Assembly (NCBI RefSeq): GCF_000189635.1 | Contig: NW_002476544.1 | Coordinates: 124,001 to 188,000, forward strand | Length of the DNA stretch: 64,000 bases | Direction of reading: 5' to 3' | Origin: Tetrahymena thermophila SB210 | Taxonomy: Eukaryota; Ciliophora; Oligohymenophorea; Hymenostomatida; Tetrahymenidae | In this document: positions 42,001 to 54,670 of the stretch, piece after piece | Position numbering within the stretch: position 1 is the stretch's first letter | Layout of the letters: each line of letters begins with the position of its first letter | Made by a program: the position numbers and the translations under genes | Notes under the pieces: model-generated | The model's input: only the letters and a program-made list of their open reading frames with translations | Databases searched by the model: none | Told to the model about the DNA's origin: nothing

Positions 42001-42923
42001 GTGGTACTTATAGCTACGATTCTACTAGCTAAACCTGCGTAAATTGTTCATAGCTCTAGAATTTTAATTGCGTTAATAACAACTTGAGTGAATGCAGCTC
42101 ATTCTAATATGATTCGAAGAGTAATTCTTGTGTTAATTGTTCAACAGCTAACATTCAAACAGCTTCTTGTAAGTATTCTTAGGTATCTGGTTGTCAAACA
42201 TTTTAATTTGACAATACTAAAAATACTTGTGTTGATTGCTCAGTACAAACAGCAGGCATTTGCTCAAATAAAAACGATGTGAGTAAAACATGTAATGGTT
42301 ATATATATAATGGATCAAATAGCTGCATAAATTGTTCTTATGCTGTTAATAATCAGTGTGTATATTCAAATGTAGATGGATGCTAAAATTTTAGATATGA
42401 TCAAACTAGTGGATTATGCGTTGATTGCTCAATTGTTTATACTCCTCCTTCAACAAACTCAGTAACAACGCTGCAGACTCCTTATTGTTTGAATAAAAAT
42501 GTGCCTTCCTGCAGTGCATTTGTATATGATAATATAAGTACTTGTGTAGACTGTTCAATAGCAAGCAATGGTTTTTGTGTGAATTCTGCTGTTTCTAATT
42601 GCTCTAATTTCTTTTTTGATGGAGTTTCTACATGTGTAGACTGTACTTAAGCTGTTGGAGGTTCATGCTCATACCCATACGTTCCAGGCTGCTTAAATTA
42701 CGTTTATGATTCAAGTACAACAGCATGTTTTGATTGTACATCTTTGGTCCATACTTGGACACTCTCATCATGTTAAGCCTGTGATTAGGCTCACATAAAA
42801 ACTACATCAAGTAATGTAAAAAATACTTGCTAAAATGTCTATCTTGCAGCCAATAACTCAACTACAAGTGCAATTATTTTAATAATATAAACTATTACTC
42901 TAGTATTAATATTTTTATTTTGA
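39078..42923 (+). CDS. Cys-repeat GPI-type surface antigen (immobilization-antigen-like)
   Basis: This is one uninterrupted exon of 1,282 codons (1,281 residues) with many TAA/TAG Gln codons. A hydrophobic N-terminal stretch, 'VVFSVIIGLIYFASIDVVSA', fits a signal peptide. The extreme C-terminus is hydrophobic ('SAIILIIQTITLVLIFLF') with no cytosolic tail, as in GPI-anchor signals. In between are about thirty repeats of roughly 35-42 residues. The consensus is C-x2-C-S, a Gly/Ser turn, SCxNS, xxGC, then YxYDxxxxxCVDCS, so each repeat carries about four regularly spaced Cys. Regular Cys repeats with GPI anchoring are typical of ciliate immobilization antigens, which coat the cell and cilia. Assignment to that broad class is by architecture. 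I cannot tell which serotype or subfamily, and a non-antigen surface coat protein is possible. It lies alone between AT-rich spacers. Confidence 0.87.
39170..42770 (+). repeat. Coding tandem repeat array, ~110-125 bp unit
   Basis: The antigen-like gene is built of diverged repeats, each with a TGYGTNGAYTGY-type core (Cys-Val-Asp/Asn-Cys) followed by Gly/Ser and a second Cys pair. Repeat length varies slightly, and one unit near 40145-40180 has a Gly/Pro-rich insertion. Units have drifted well apart at DNA level, so the array looks old rather than recently expanded. Confidence 0.8.
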
Positions 42924-44123
42924 ATTAAATTAACATCAATTAAACTTAAATATTATTAAAAAATATTCAAATTGATTACTAAAGTTTAAATAAATTTATT
43001 TAATTTAGCTAATTATTTTATTACACATAATTTTTTTCTAAATTTAAGTTTAAATTTCATTATTTTTGGCATTTAATAATTTAATAGGAAATATTCATCT
43101 TTTATTAAAGTAAAATTTTTTTTTTAATTTTTAAATTCAAGATGAAATAAAAAAATTTAAATATTAATTAAATAAATATCTTCAAATTTATACTTCAAGT
43201 TTATAAGATTAAATTAATTTATTATTTAATAGTTTTATGATAATAAAATTAAAATTTCATAAAATTATATTTTAAATTAATTATTAAAATGTTTATATAA
43301 TGAGACAGTTTACTAAAAAATATAAAATTAATTAATTTATTTATCTTATTAAATTAAAAGTTTATAAAATATTTTACTTCAACTAATTTTAATCAAACAC
43401 ATTTATATATTATCCAAGTATCTTCAAATATTATATTATTATAAATTAAGTTTAATTTTAATATTCAATAATTATATACAACATATCTATAAATATTTAT
43501 TTGTTTTATCGAATAAATTGCTTATCAAATATTTTCATTTTCAATGATATTTTTTAATTCTGTATTATATTTAAGAATTATTATTGGATTTTTAAAATTG
43601 ACAATAAGCTCTATTCAAAAGTATAAAGTGAATTGAGAAATTATATTTTGACAATTCCATATCATCAAAACCTTTAAATTCCAAAAAAGGTAAAAAAGGT
43701 CCATCTAAATTTAATAATCAGATAATTTTGATGAATCTATCAAAACCTAGTTTAAATTTTTTACTTAAATTATTAATTAAGATAAAATATTAAGAAAACT
43801 AAATATAATTCCATATTCCTCATTTAAATTTATGAAAAAAATCAATAATTTTAATAAGATAAAGTATATTAAAAAGCCTTTAATAAATAACCTCAAATGA
43901 TTTTAATTATTTTCTTTTTTCAATTTAATTATTTTTTTTAACAAATAATATTTAAATCCACTTATTCATGCCTATTTAATTTATATTGAACGAAAAAGAA
44001 CATTTGTATATCTAATTTTTGTATTTCTTTGATAATTTATATATTATTTTAGAAGTCTTTAGTATTTAATGTAATTTTTTAAATAATTGATCAATAAATT
44101 AAGATAAAAATTAAGCTTAAAAT
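42924..44123. other. Intergenic, AT-rich
   Basis: About 1.2 kb of extremely AT-rich spacer follows the antigen-like gene. I see no coding frame, RNA gene or repeat shared with other parts of the window. The duplicated GTPase upstream flank begins near 44124. Confidence 0.55.
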
Positions 44124-45058
44124 AAATTCTCTTGTTAATTTTTATACATTTTTTCTAACTAACTTATTACTAACCTATTCATAAATGTTTTAATTAAAAA
44201 TTAATTTAAATATGAGGATTCGCTTATTTATTATATATAAATTTATTACTTTTTTTCCTTTTTTTTAAAAATCTTCAGATTAAAAATATAATCTTAGAAA
44301 TTATATTGTTTAATACAACTATGGTTTTTAGATTTAAATAATTTATTTTTAATAAATAAAAGTAAATATTAGATCTTTACATAAAATATGACTAAGTACA
44401 AACAAAATTTAATAATTTAGAGTAGATTTGAAAATCTTTTATAAAAATAAGTAAGAATATATTTTGAAAAAATTTAATTTGTTAATTTATTTATAAAAGA
44501 ATACTTTCTTATTTTTTGTTTGAAGAATAAATTATTGAAATACATTAATTTTAAACTTATATTTTAAATACATAAAAATAGTATATTAACATCTCTGTTT
44601 AAAATATTTTTAATATATTTTTTACATTTTAAAAATATTTTGATGTATTTTAAATAGGCAAAAATTTATTTGATACAAATATTTGTAGTATTGAAACTCT
44701 ATTTTTAATGGTTTATTTCAATATTATTTCAGATGACGTATGCTTTCTAAAAGTCTTCAATGAATTTAAAAAGTACATTTTTAGTAAGAATATTATTTAT
44801 CTAAAGATTAATTAATCAAAAACTATATTTTGGATAAAACACTTTTATTTTTTAAATCCAAATAATTTTTGATTTTCATCTATTCAGAATTAAACCAAAT
44901 ATTCAAACCATCCATCTGAATTCTTTAATAAATAATAATAATATTTCCTATATTAATTATAAGTGTTTTTTTTAAAAAAGGGATATTATTTCTAAAAATT
45001 ATAATCAATTTATTAATAATTGAATAAATCAATATCAAATTAAGCACAACTTTACAAA
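44124..45058 (+). repeat. Upstream flank of VLIG-like copy 1 (shared by three copies)
   Basis: This non-coding block is repeated at 53755-54670 in front of copy 2. Its downstream half is also found at about 52866-53395 in front of the deleted copy. All three contain 'agatgacgta' followed by 'tg', a T-run and 'tctaaaagt', then 'attaatcaaaaactatattt' and 'ccaaatattcaaaccatc'. It presumably carries the promoter and marks the boundary of the tandem unit. Confidence 0.8.
44731..44740 (+). promoter_or_regulatory. Candidate conserved element, AGATGACGTA
   Basis: A non-AT-rich block in an AT-rich flank is kept in all three upstream copies (also 53077-53086 and 54356-54365). It sits about 315-330 bp before the start codons of the two intact genes. 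TGACGTA resembles a bZIP/CRE half-palindrome. Recent duplication alone could explain the conservation, so the regulatory reading is tentative. Confidence 0.25.
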
Positions 45059-48000
45059 ATGTAAAAAACTGATTCTCAAAATCAAAAACTAATAGGTATT
45101 CTTTAGAATTTTTTGCAAAATAATTATCTGGATAAAGATGTAAGCATAAATATAATGGAAGAATTAAATTAAAATTAAATTATTTACATTGATGGCCATA
45201 TCGAATTCAAAAAACTTATTTCTAAGCATATTGAAAATGTTTAAAATATTGCAAACTATGATTAATAAATAATAGATCTTTAAAAAAATTGCTAGAATTT
45301 TTATTTGAATAACTCAATTATTGACAAAGATAATAAATTACCTTCTTATGAAGAAGCAGAAGAAGAAAAAAAAGAAGATTTCGATTCAATAGAAAAGGAA
45401 AAATTAAATGAATAAATAAAAATAAAAGATGAGTTCGTAAGGTTTTGCAAGGAATGCGATTTTGAATCTATAGTATAAAAAGAAACAGATTTAGAAAGTG
45501 ATGCCACAAAAATTTTTGAAATATCAAGAGACTAAATTTTAAATGATAATTTTAAAGAGATTTAACATGTCACCGATATTGGAATTAAAATAAGAAGGAA
45601 TATAATACAAAAGTATGAGGAATCTAATTTAAAATAAATGGTTATTAAATATAAACAGTAGTAGTAAACCCTTTTAGATTCAAATAATTTAAATAAGTAG
45701 GAATAAAATGAAATTTAGAAAGAGGATATGAATTTTGATAGTAAAAACGAGTCAGTCAAAACTAAATAACCAAATGAAAATGAAGAAAGCTTATTACTTA
45801 ACTTATTAAAAGAGAACATCGAAGAGTTTAAGGAGCAAGATGATAACTAACTAAAATTAATGGTGAAAGAAATGAAAGAGAAAGGTTATTAATCTACACT
45901 TTACTGCTAATTCATATAAGATAGAGATAGAGTTGATAAAATAATTTATGAAACCCATCTAAAAAGTCCATTCCTAAATTTAAAGACTAACAAGGTTTGC
46001 TAATTTTACTTTTTAAGTTTGGGTATTTCTGAAACAGAAAGTTAAGATTTAATTGACTCATACTTTTTTAAATTACCAAATTACTAGATGAATGAAGAAT
46101 AAATAGAAAGACTCAAATTAATAGAATAGCATATATAAGAAAATCAATTAGTTAGAGATTACATTGAAAAAATATTAAATTTAAGCATAAGAAATGAAAT
46201 TCAGCTCTAATTTAGTAATATTCAGATCAATGATCAATTTTTAAAAGAAAAACTTATCAATTCTGAATGTTCTGAAGATTAGTTCTAATAGTTAATTAAT
46301 CAATATTAATTGGATAAATATCATCCAAATTTTTAGATTTTTGAAGATATTTATAAACAAAATACACTAAAGAGCCTTTACTTAAAGTCTCTTCTTTTAC
46401 TGGAATTAAACAAATAAGACAGCGATAAAAAACTTTACTTCAGCTAGGTTTACAAATTCCTTTGTGATGTAAAACTCAAAGGTATCGATGCATTTTAAGA
46501 AGATAACTATAAAAGCTTAATTGAAATGCTTAAAATTGATGAGAAAATCATCAATTCAGAGAAGCTATAAAATCTAGAAAATTACTACATTTAACTGTTA
46601 CTCTTTGCATGTTCACATAATGATGAAACCAAATTAAAATTAATATCATTCATTCTAAAAAAAGTATTGTTAAAACATCAATTAGAAAGCGAGTAAATTT
46701 AATATTTGTCAAAATAAATCTTAAAGACAGGCTTAAAATTTATTTACTAACTGAATGATCAAGAATACAATAGGACAAATAATAAATCTAAAATTGATAT
46801 TGAAGAAAAGCTAAAAAAAAGTGAATTGTTAAAGAAAGTTTATGGAGGAGACCTTTATGAAATATAAGATAAAAGTGTATGCTTTTATTTAGATTTCGAC
46901 AAATAATTTGAACTTTAAAATAAACGAGATAAATTATTCTAAGTGAGTTAAAAAATAGATATCAACCAATTATTAAATTACCACAATTCATAAGAAAAAC
47001 CAACATCAATAAAAAATTGGGTTGAAGAAATAGCTGATTTATACTTTTCAGGAGATCTGAGCTTTTCTTAGAGACTCTTTGACCTCGTAATATATTTATC
47101 TAAAAGAAACCAAAATCTTGATAGCATATACAAAGACATATTAGAGAGTATTTTGCTTAAAAAGGACGAAATAGATGTTAAAATCTTAATTAACAAAAAA
47201 ACTGTACCAGAATATATGATGCAATCATCTGACTCTGAGTCTATGTTTAAACTTACAATAATGCTAGGGTTTGCGAATCCTGTGCCTTTACTAATTACTA
47301 GAATAGTACCTCCTTCTTAAAATAATTCCTATAAATTGTAACAAGAACTTTTTTACTAATCCTTTTGGTTAATCAACTAATTTGATAAAGTAGTTGCTTC
47401 AATTGGTGTAGGATTTCAGAAAGGTAAATCTACACTTATAAATAATACTTTTATAACTAATTTTGCTATTAGTGATGGTACTTATAGCTTTATGTAGAGT
47501 GCTGAAATTTAATCTAATAGCATTTTCTAACAGAATAAAAGATAATATTTTTTGGCTGATTTTCATGGAGATGCAAGTCTCTTAAATGAGTAATATATTT
47601 TAGGTTTCTTTGTTTATTACATAATATAAGTCAACGCAAGTATCTTTAAAAATAAATAAACCGAAAATCTGCATAAAATTATAAATTTATTAGAAGAAAA
47701 CGACAAAAAATTTTGTATTCTAATACGCGATTGTGATGAAAAAATCACAGTTAGTTCCTATAAAGATACAAAATTAGCTTCTGAGAAATTAGTATAACCT
47801 GATCTAAAAAAATATGATACTATTTTACTTAATAATTTTTGTAAAGTAGATTAATAAGACTTAGATTCACACTATAATTAATTAAGAATAGTAATAAATG
47901 ACCTAATAATAAAAAATTTAGGATAATAAAATTCAAGAGATTTATTTATAAACAGATTCTTCTCTTAATTTTAAAAATAACCTGATTAAATTTATAGTAA

Positions 48001-51000
48001 TTTCAATAAAGAATTGGAACAAAAAGGAGAAGAAATAGCAGCAGCAGCTTAAATCTATTACTCTTATTAATTGGTATAAAATGTTTGCAATTAACTTAAA
48101 AACTAAAAATAGTTAGAATCTTAAAATATCTTCAAGTTATATAATATTTTTTCAGAGTATCAAAAAATGAAAATGGAATTTAGTCATAGTAAATTTTAAC
48201 TTATGTCATCAAAATAAGTGAGTGAAAGAAACACTTATTTTATATAATGTGAATTTAAATATTTTGAATATATAAAATCTTAAAATGAAGATAAGAGTGA
48301 GCTTGTAAAATAATTTGAATAATTAGTAATTGATAATAATAAAAATCATTACATGTCAATGCTCTTTTTCATATAATAGTTAAGAGATGTGAATAATTAT
48401 TACATAAATTAATTAAAAAATAAGAAAATAGAACTTTAATAAAGCTAAACAATTCAATAAAATGATATTTCAAAATAAATTTATGAAATAGAAAAACAAA
48501 TATTAGACAAATCTATTTCAGTTGAGCTTTTCTGGAGAGAAGTCATATAACATTGGTATAAATCAAACAACAGTTCTCTCAATGAGAAATTAATAGAAGC
48601 TTATTCATTAAATATTTATAATGGATTCCCTTTTGAAATAATTGACGGAGAAACATTTTATTATCCATACGAATTCTTAAAAAAATGTTTTTCTCATTAA
48701 TTATTTACAAATAAAAAATTTTGTATCATAAGCATAATAGGACCACAAAATTCAGGTAAATCAACCTTATTGAATTATTTCTTAGGATGTGACTTTTACG
48801 TGAGTGAAGGGAGATGTACGAGAGGAATATATGGCACTCTCGTAAAGTCAAAGGTACCATAGTTTGACTACATATTAGTAATTGATTCTGAAGGTCTTTT
48901 ATCATAAGAGAAAAAAGATCCAGATTATGACAGAAAACTAACTCTATTCTGCTTATCAGTGAGCTAATTCCTAATAATTAACGTTAAAGAGCTAACAACT
49001 GAAATAAGTAATATATTGGAGCTTTGCATTGATGTCTCAACTGATTTAAAAACTAATAAAATACCTAAAAAAGTAGTTGAGATCGTTTTTAATTAAAAAG
49101 GGGATCCAAACAACCAAAATAATTGTGTGGCAGTAGAAAATGCTCTGAAATATTTTTAAGATAAGAAAAAAATAATTGATCACATAGATATAAAAAGTGA
49201 AAATGTTACTAATTTGCCAACGGCATTTTCATACAAATAAAAAGTTGTTCAGAATGAATAAGTATGGAATTTTTTAGAGACTTAAATCAATTTTGTTGAA
49301 GGCGTATAAAAATTAGGAGATAAAGTTATTCATAAATTAATAAATCTTTGCTAAGAGGATTAAATATAAACATTTAGGTTGGTTAAGACCATTCCAGAAT
49401 TTCTTGAATTAGTGAATAACATTTATGAAACCATTAATTAAAACCAAGACTTAACAGCCTTCAGAGATATTTTGCAGAAATAAAATGATAAAAGAATCAA
49501 AGAATTTATGAAGAAGCAAATTAATGATGAAATAAATGAGCAATTTTTAAAAGATATTGATGACATTACCAATGATAACCGAATTAAAAATGTTGAAAGT
49601 TAAATCAAGAATTAATTCGATTGCTTAGAAATAAAAATAAAAAAAACATTACAAGAAGAATTTAATAAAATTGATCAAGATTATTTAAACAAAAATTTTG
49701 ATTACTTGCATTTAAAGCTGTAAACTCTATAGGAAAACACAATAAATGACATTGCATTTGGCAAACAAATAAAAAATTTAGAGGAATTAATCAACATAAA
49801 AACCCTTGAATTGCTAAGCTAAGCAGAGTAGTAAAAAAAAAACAGTTAAGAATAATAGATCGAATACTTTGAAGAAAAGTTTCATGAAATAGAATAAATT
49901 GTTTAGAAAGATTCACAGTTAAATAATATAGATGTGCTATTTTCTTTTATCAAAGACAATTATGAGTTATAATTAGGTAAACCATTTTGTACAAAAAAAA
50001 TTGATAATTATCAATTCGATTGCTATAAATAAAAAATTTTAGATGAGAAGACCAGCTTAATACATTTTTTAGAAAATAGACAACTTTTACTGCCTAAAAA
50101 TGATATTGATGATAATGAAATAATTGATAATTAGCTATTATAAAAAATTTATGAAATATTTTACATCCGATTAGACTATTTTAAAAAATAATTAGATTTT
50201 ACAAACATAATTGACATACATAAATTGTATGATGCATGCAAGATTAGAATAAAAGAAAATTAAATTTAATTATTTGCAAAAAAGAGCTTAGTTTAATTGA
50301 ATCATTTGTATAAATATATCGAGATGGATTTTAATTAAGGAGATAATACTTCAAAAGAAGATGAGGAAAAAAGAATTCAAAAATATTCTTTGTATACTTA
50401 AAGTTAAAAATATACATTTTGTTAACCTTAATTAGAGTAAAAAAGAAAAATCGTTGATGATTAAAATGCAAATTTAATTGAAATAAGATTTAAAGATATT
50501 ACAATGAGTATTCTTAGGTAATGGTTGAAAACTTAACTTTAAGTTAATTTTAATTGCAATATACTTAAAATCGATTCATATTTCAGCAGTATTAATTAAT
50601 AAATTAATTAATTTATCAATACTAGAACAAAAGTTGACAGGTAGTTAATTTCAGAAGTATTAAATATTGTTTAAAATAAAATTAAATAATTTTAAGATCA
50701 ATTAAGCTTTTATCAAATTGAACTATCAGAAAAATCTACATATTTTTTGAATAATATGGCTATTTAAGAATTATACAAATTTCACTTACAAAATTAGTAA
50801 AATAAGCTTAATAATATTAAAGATTAAAATTTGAGTGCTGATAAGAAGTAATCTCTGAAAAAAAAATTCTTAGAAAATGCAACAGACAAAGATAAATAGT
50901 TGTTTAATGAATTTATTCAAAAATTATAAGTGTTCTGTAAAAAATATCTTGATTAAAATTCTAAAAACTTAATAAATAAGAACCTTGAGGAATACAAAGA

Positions 51001-52510
51001 CTCTCTTTCTAAGGAAAATATTGTTAAAGAAATATAATAAAAATTTTATCAAAAATAAGATTTTTCTTTAGAGTAAATTGATGCCTATCTCGAAGATCCA
51101 AATAAAGTTATAATTAAAACTGCTTTATACATATAAAACAATTATATGAAATAGCTGTAATATGCAATATTAGGTATTTAAAAAAATTTATTTAATATGT
51201 TATAAATCATCATAAATGCAATAAACTAAATAATTGAATCTTTGATGTGTTAAGGACAAATATAATAAAATAAAATATATATATATAATAAAAAACCTGG
51301 ATTATTTCTATAGCTTATATATTAAGCCTTACTAAAATAAATGGAAAATATAGATCAGAAAATTTTCAAAGAATTTAGCAACAATATATAACTACCATCC
51401 TTTAACTCTATTAAATAAATTTAGTTAATTTTCAAATAATTATAAACTGCTATACTTGAAGAAAACTTTTAAAAATAAACTATAAATACCTCTACTAAAG
51501 ATTTTATAAATAAAGAATTTTTAAATATTACTCTATATTTATCATGTGATTCCAAGTGCCCTTGTTGTGGTTAACCATGTGATCAAGATCACTGGAAATA
51601 CTTGCATGATAGAATAGGCACTGGTGACAATAAACATACAGCTAAGAATGGTCATAGGTTTGCTGCCTTTAATGGAGTGAAAATTGAGTAAGAAAATTTA
51701 CCAGCTCTTATTATGTGTTCTGATTACGATGATGAAACATAATTCAAGTATAAGTAAAATCAATTAAAATGGAGTAATTTTAAGGAAATTAATGATGATT
51801 GGGATTGGAAGATTGAAGTTTAAAAGTAAAAGCTATAATTTTAAAGATTGACATACTAAACAATTTGGTCAATAGTAGGAGAACAAATTTGCAAAAAAAA
51901 TAATATTTAGTACTAAGAAATATGTGATGCTTCAATTATAAAAAAATGCAAGTCATAAATTAATCCAGTTCATTTTATAATTGTTTTTGATGAAAGTGGA
52001 AGCATGGAAGGAGATAAGTGGATGTCTCTAAGAAAAGAACTATTAGATTTTATAGACAACAGAAGCAGATATACAGCATAGGATTTTATTACCCTTATTG
52101 GTTTTAATGATTCTATAAAGCTTTATACAAAACTAGAGAAATTGAATGAATAAATCAAATAAAAAGTTCCAGAGAAAAATATGAATGGAAATACAAATTT
52201 TTCTGCTCCCCTTTAGTAAGTATTAAAGATTTTAAGCTAAGATAATTGTAAAACCTTTAATAAAAACAACGTTATATTTTTCTTATCAGATGGAGAAGCA
52301 AATAAACCTGATACTGATATATTATAGCTTTAAAAATAAGGTCATTTAATTAAACAGATATAGTTTGTTGGCTATGGAGATGAAGATTTTTAAATTCTAA
52401 AATCAATGGCAAATGATCTTAAAGACTTATAGGCTTTTTATTCAAATGTTATTAATATATATTAATTACAAGATGAATTTAAATATCTTTCCTTAATTAT
52501 ACCAAGCTGA
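45059..52510 (+). CDS. VLIG/GVIN-like very large GTPase with vWA domain, copy 1
   Basis: This is an intronless frame of 2,484 codons (2,483 residues) in the ciliate code. Residues 1-780 are charged and helical. A first P-loop, '[10 protein letters not shown]', is at about 783, followed by 'DFHGD' as a possible switch. The second G domain, at about 1220-1430, is clearly of the VLIG/GBP branch of dynamin-like GTPases. It has '[18 protein letters not shown]' near 1228, '[14 protein letters not shown]' near 1252 and '[20 protein letters not shown]' near 1276. Residues 1430-2150 are Lys/Glu/Gln-rich and look coiled-coil. At about 2163 comes '[17 protein letters not shown]', with later His and Cys residues: a likely zinc site. 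The C-terminus is a von Willebrand A domain with MIDAS motif 'DESGS' near 2311. There is no signal peptide, so it is cytosolic. Vertebrate VLIGs are interferon-induced; the role here is unknown. It forms a tandem pair with 54671-61906. Confidence 0.9.
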
Positions 52511-53404
52511 TATTTAATTTAGAATCTTAGTAAAATAATTTAAAAATATTCATTTATTAAATTGCAATATATTTTTATGCTGTTGTTGGTGTTTATTTCA
52601 TTTGTTTTTATTTTTCAAATAATTTGTAAAATTACTAAAAATTTATTTTTCAAAAATAAAATTGCTCAGGGGCATGCATTACTCAGATAAACTTTATATA
52701 ATTATTCACAGCTAATATCTGAGATGTCAGATAATATCTTGAAGTTTTTATATTTTTTATAATTCATACAGATAATATATTTATAGGTACCGTAAGTACT
52801 GTTCAATAAGCAGCATAAAAAATTAAGAAAAAATAAGTTAATTTTACATATATGGTATGAAGAATGAATTATTAAAATATTTTTTTTAAGCTTATATCTT
52901 AAATTTGTTAAAATATATGTTAAAATCTCTGTTTAAAATAATTTTTATATCTTTTTAATATTCTTTAAATGTTTTGGTAAATTTTAAGTAAGCAAAAATT
53001 TACTGTTTCAAGATTCATAATACAAATATCTTTAATTTAGACATCTATTTTTAATAGTTTATTTCAATATTATTTCAGATGACGTATGCTTTCTAAAAGT
53101 ATTCAATTTATTTAAAAAGCACATTTTTATTTTTAGTAAGAATTTTATTTATCAAAAGATTAATTAATCAAAAACTATATTTTGGATAAAACACTTTTGT
53201 TTTTTAAATCTAATCAATTTTTGATTTTCATCTATTCAAAATTAAACCAAATATTCAAACCATCTGTATTCTTTAATAAATAACATTAATATTTTCAATA
53301 TTAACCATAAATTTTTTTTTAAAAAGGGTAACCATTTCTAAAAATTATAATAAATTTATTTATTAATAATTGAATAAATCAATATCAAATTAAGCTAAAT
53401 ATTA
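52511..53404. other. Spacer after GTPase copy 1, with duplicated flank
   Basis: The first ~150 bp resemble the sequence after copy 2 (from 61907), as expected for the 3' end of a tandem unit. A unique stretch near 52670-52860 follows. From about 52866 to 53395 the sequence matches the upstream flank of both intact copies. No other coding sequence is seen. Confidence 0.7.
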
Positions 53405-53754
53405 AATCATAAATTTAATGGATGAATTAAATTAAAATTAAAGCTTATATATGAATGATATGATTGAATTCATAAATTAAAATCAAGATTTAATGACTTA
53501 CAGAGATATTTTGCAGAAATAAAATGATTAAAAAATAAAAGAGTTTATGAGAAAATTAATAAAGAAATAAATGATATATTTTTAAAAGATATTGATGACA
53601 TTACCTAAAATAATCAAATTAAATATGTTGATAGTTAAATCAAGGATTAATTCAATTGATTAGAAGAAAAAATTGTAAGAATAATTTCAATCTGAAATAG
53701 ATCAAGAATTATTAAATAAATTTTTTGATTATTTGCATTTAAAGCTGTAAATTA
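53405..53754 (+). pseudogene. Internally deleted third copy of the VLIG-like GTPase gene
   Basis: About 60 bp (53412-53473) match the N-terminal coding part of the neighbouring genes (compare 45155-45210 and 54765-54825), but the usual ATG and first ~30 codons are missing. The sequence then jumps to about 280 bp matching the middle of the gene just after the second G domain (compare 49438-49728 and 58815-59105). It then runs directly into the upstream flank of copy 2. Roughly 95% of the gene is therefore absent, including both P-loops, the Cys/His cluster and the vWA domain. Point differences and small frame changes against both intact copies suggest it is an older relic. It is host gene debris from unequal exchange, not a functional gene. 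Confidence 0.85.
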
Positions 53755-54670
53755 ATTCTATTGTTAATTTTTAAAAATTTATTCTAACTAACCTATTACT
53801 AACCTTTTCATAAATATTTTAATTAAAATAAATATAACGATTCATTTATTTATTATTAAAAAATTAATTTCCTTTTTACTTTTAAGATCTACTATTTAAA
53901 AATATAATATTAAAAACTATATTGTCCAATATAACAATAATAGATTTAAATAATTTGTTTTAATAAATAAAAGTAAATGTTGGATCTAAATCAAAAATAG
54001 TGATTAATTAAATACAACATTAAATAATATAGAAAAGATTTGAAAATCTTTTATAAAAATTATTAAGAATATTTCTAGAAAAAAATTAAATTTTTTCAAT
54101 TTATTAATAAAAGAATACTTTCTTATTTTTTGTATGAAGAATGAAATATTTAAATACATTTTTTTAAGTCTATATCTTAAATTTGTTAAAATAGTATGTT
54201 AAAATTTTTGTTTCAAAAAATTTTTGTATCTTTTTAATATTCTTTAAATGTTTTGGTAAATTTTAAATAGGCAAAAATTTACTGCTTTAAGATTCATAAT
54301 ACAAATATTTGTAATATCGAAATTTATTTTTAATGGTTTATTTCAATATTATTTCAGATGACGTATGTTTTCTAAAAGTATTCAATTTATTCGTTTTTAG
54401 TAAGAATTTTATTTATCTAAAGATTAATTAATCAAAAACTATATTTTGGATAAAACACTTTTATTTTTTAAATCCAAATAATTTTTGATTTTCATCTATT
54501 CAGAATTAAACCAAATATTCAAACCATCTGTATTCTTTAATAAATTATAATAATATTCCCCCATAAGTATTTTTTTTAAATTAAGGCAAATATTTCTAAA
54601 AATTATAATCAATTTATTTATAAATAATTGAATAAATCAATATCAAACAAATTAAGCGAAATTGGACAAA
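53755..54670 (+). repeat. Upstream flank of VLIG-like copy 2
   Basis: This is a diverged copy of 44124-45058. It keeps the order of recognisable blocks: 'taatttttaaaaatttattc', the long AT-rich middle, 'agatgacgta', and 'attaatcaaaaactatattt'. Its downstream half also matches 52866-53395. It is non-coding. Confidence 0.8.

Noticed and set aside
42924-44123. Search for tRNA or snRNA genes in long spacers
   Set aside because: No cloverleaf arms, B-box-like GGTTCGAANCC or other RNA motifs were seen by eye here or in the other spacers.
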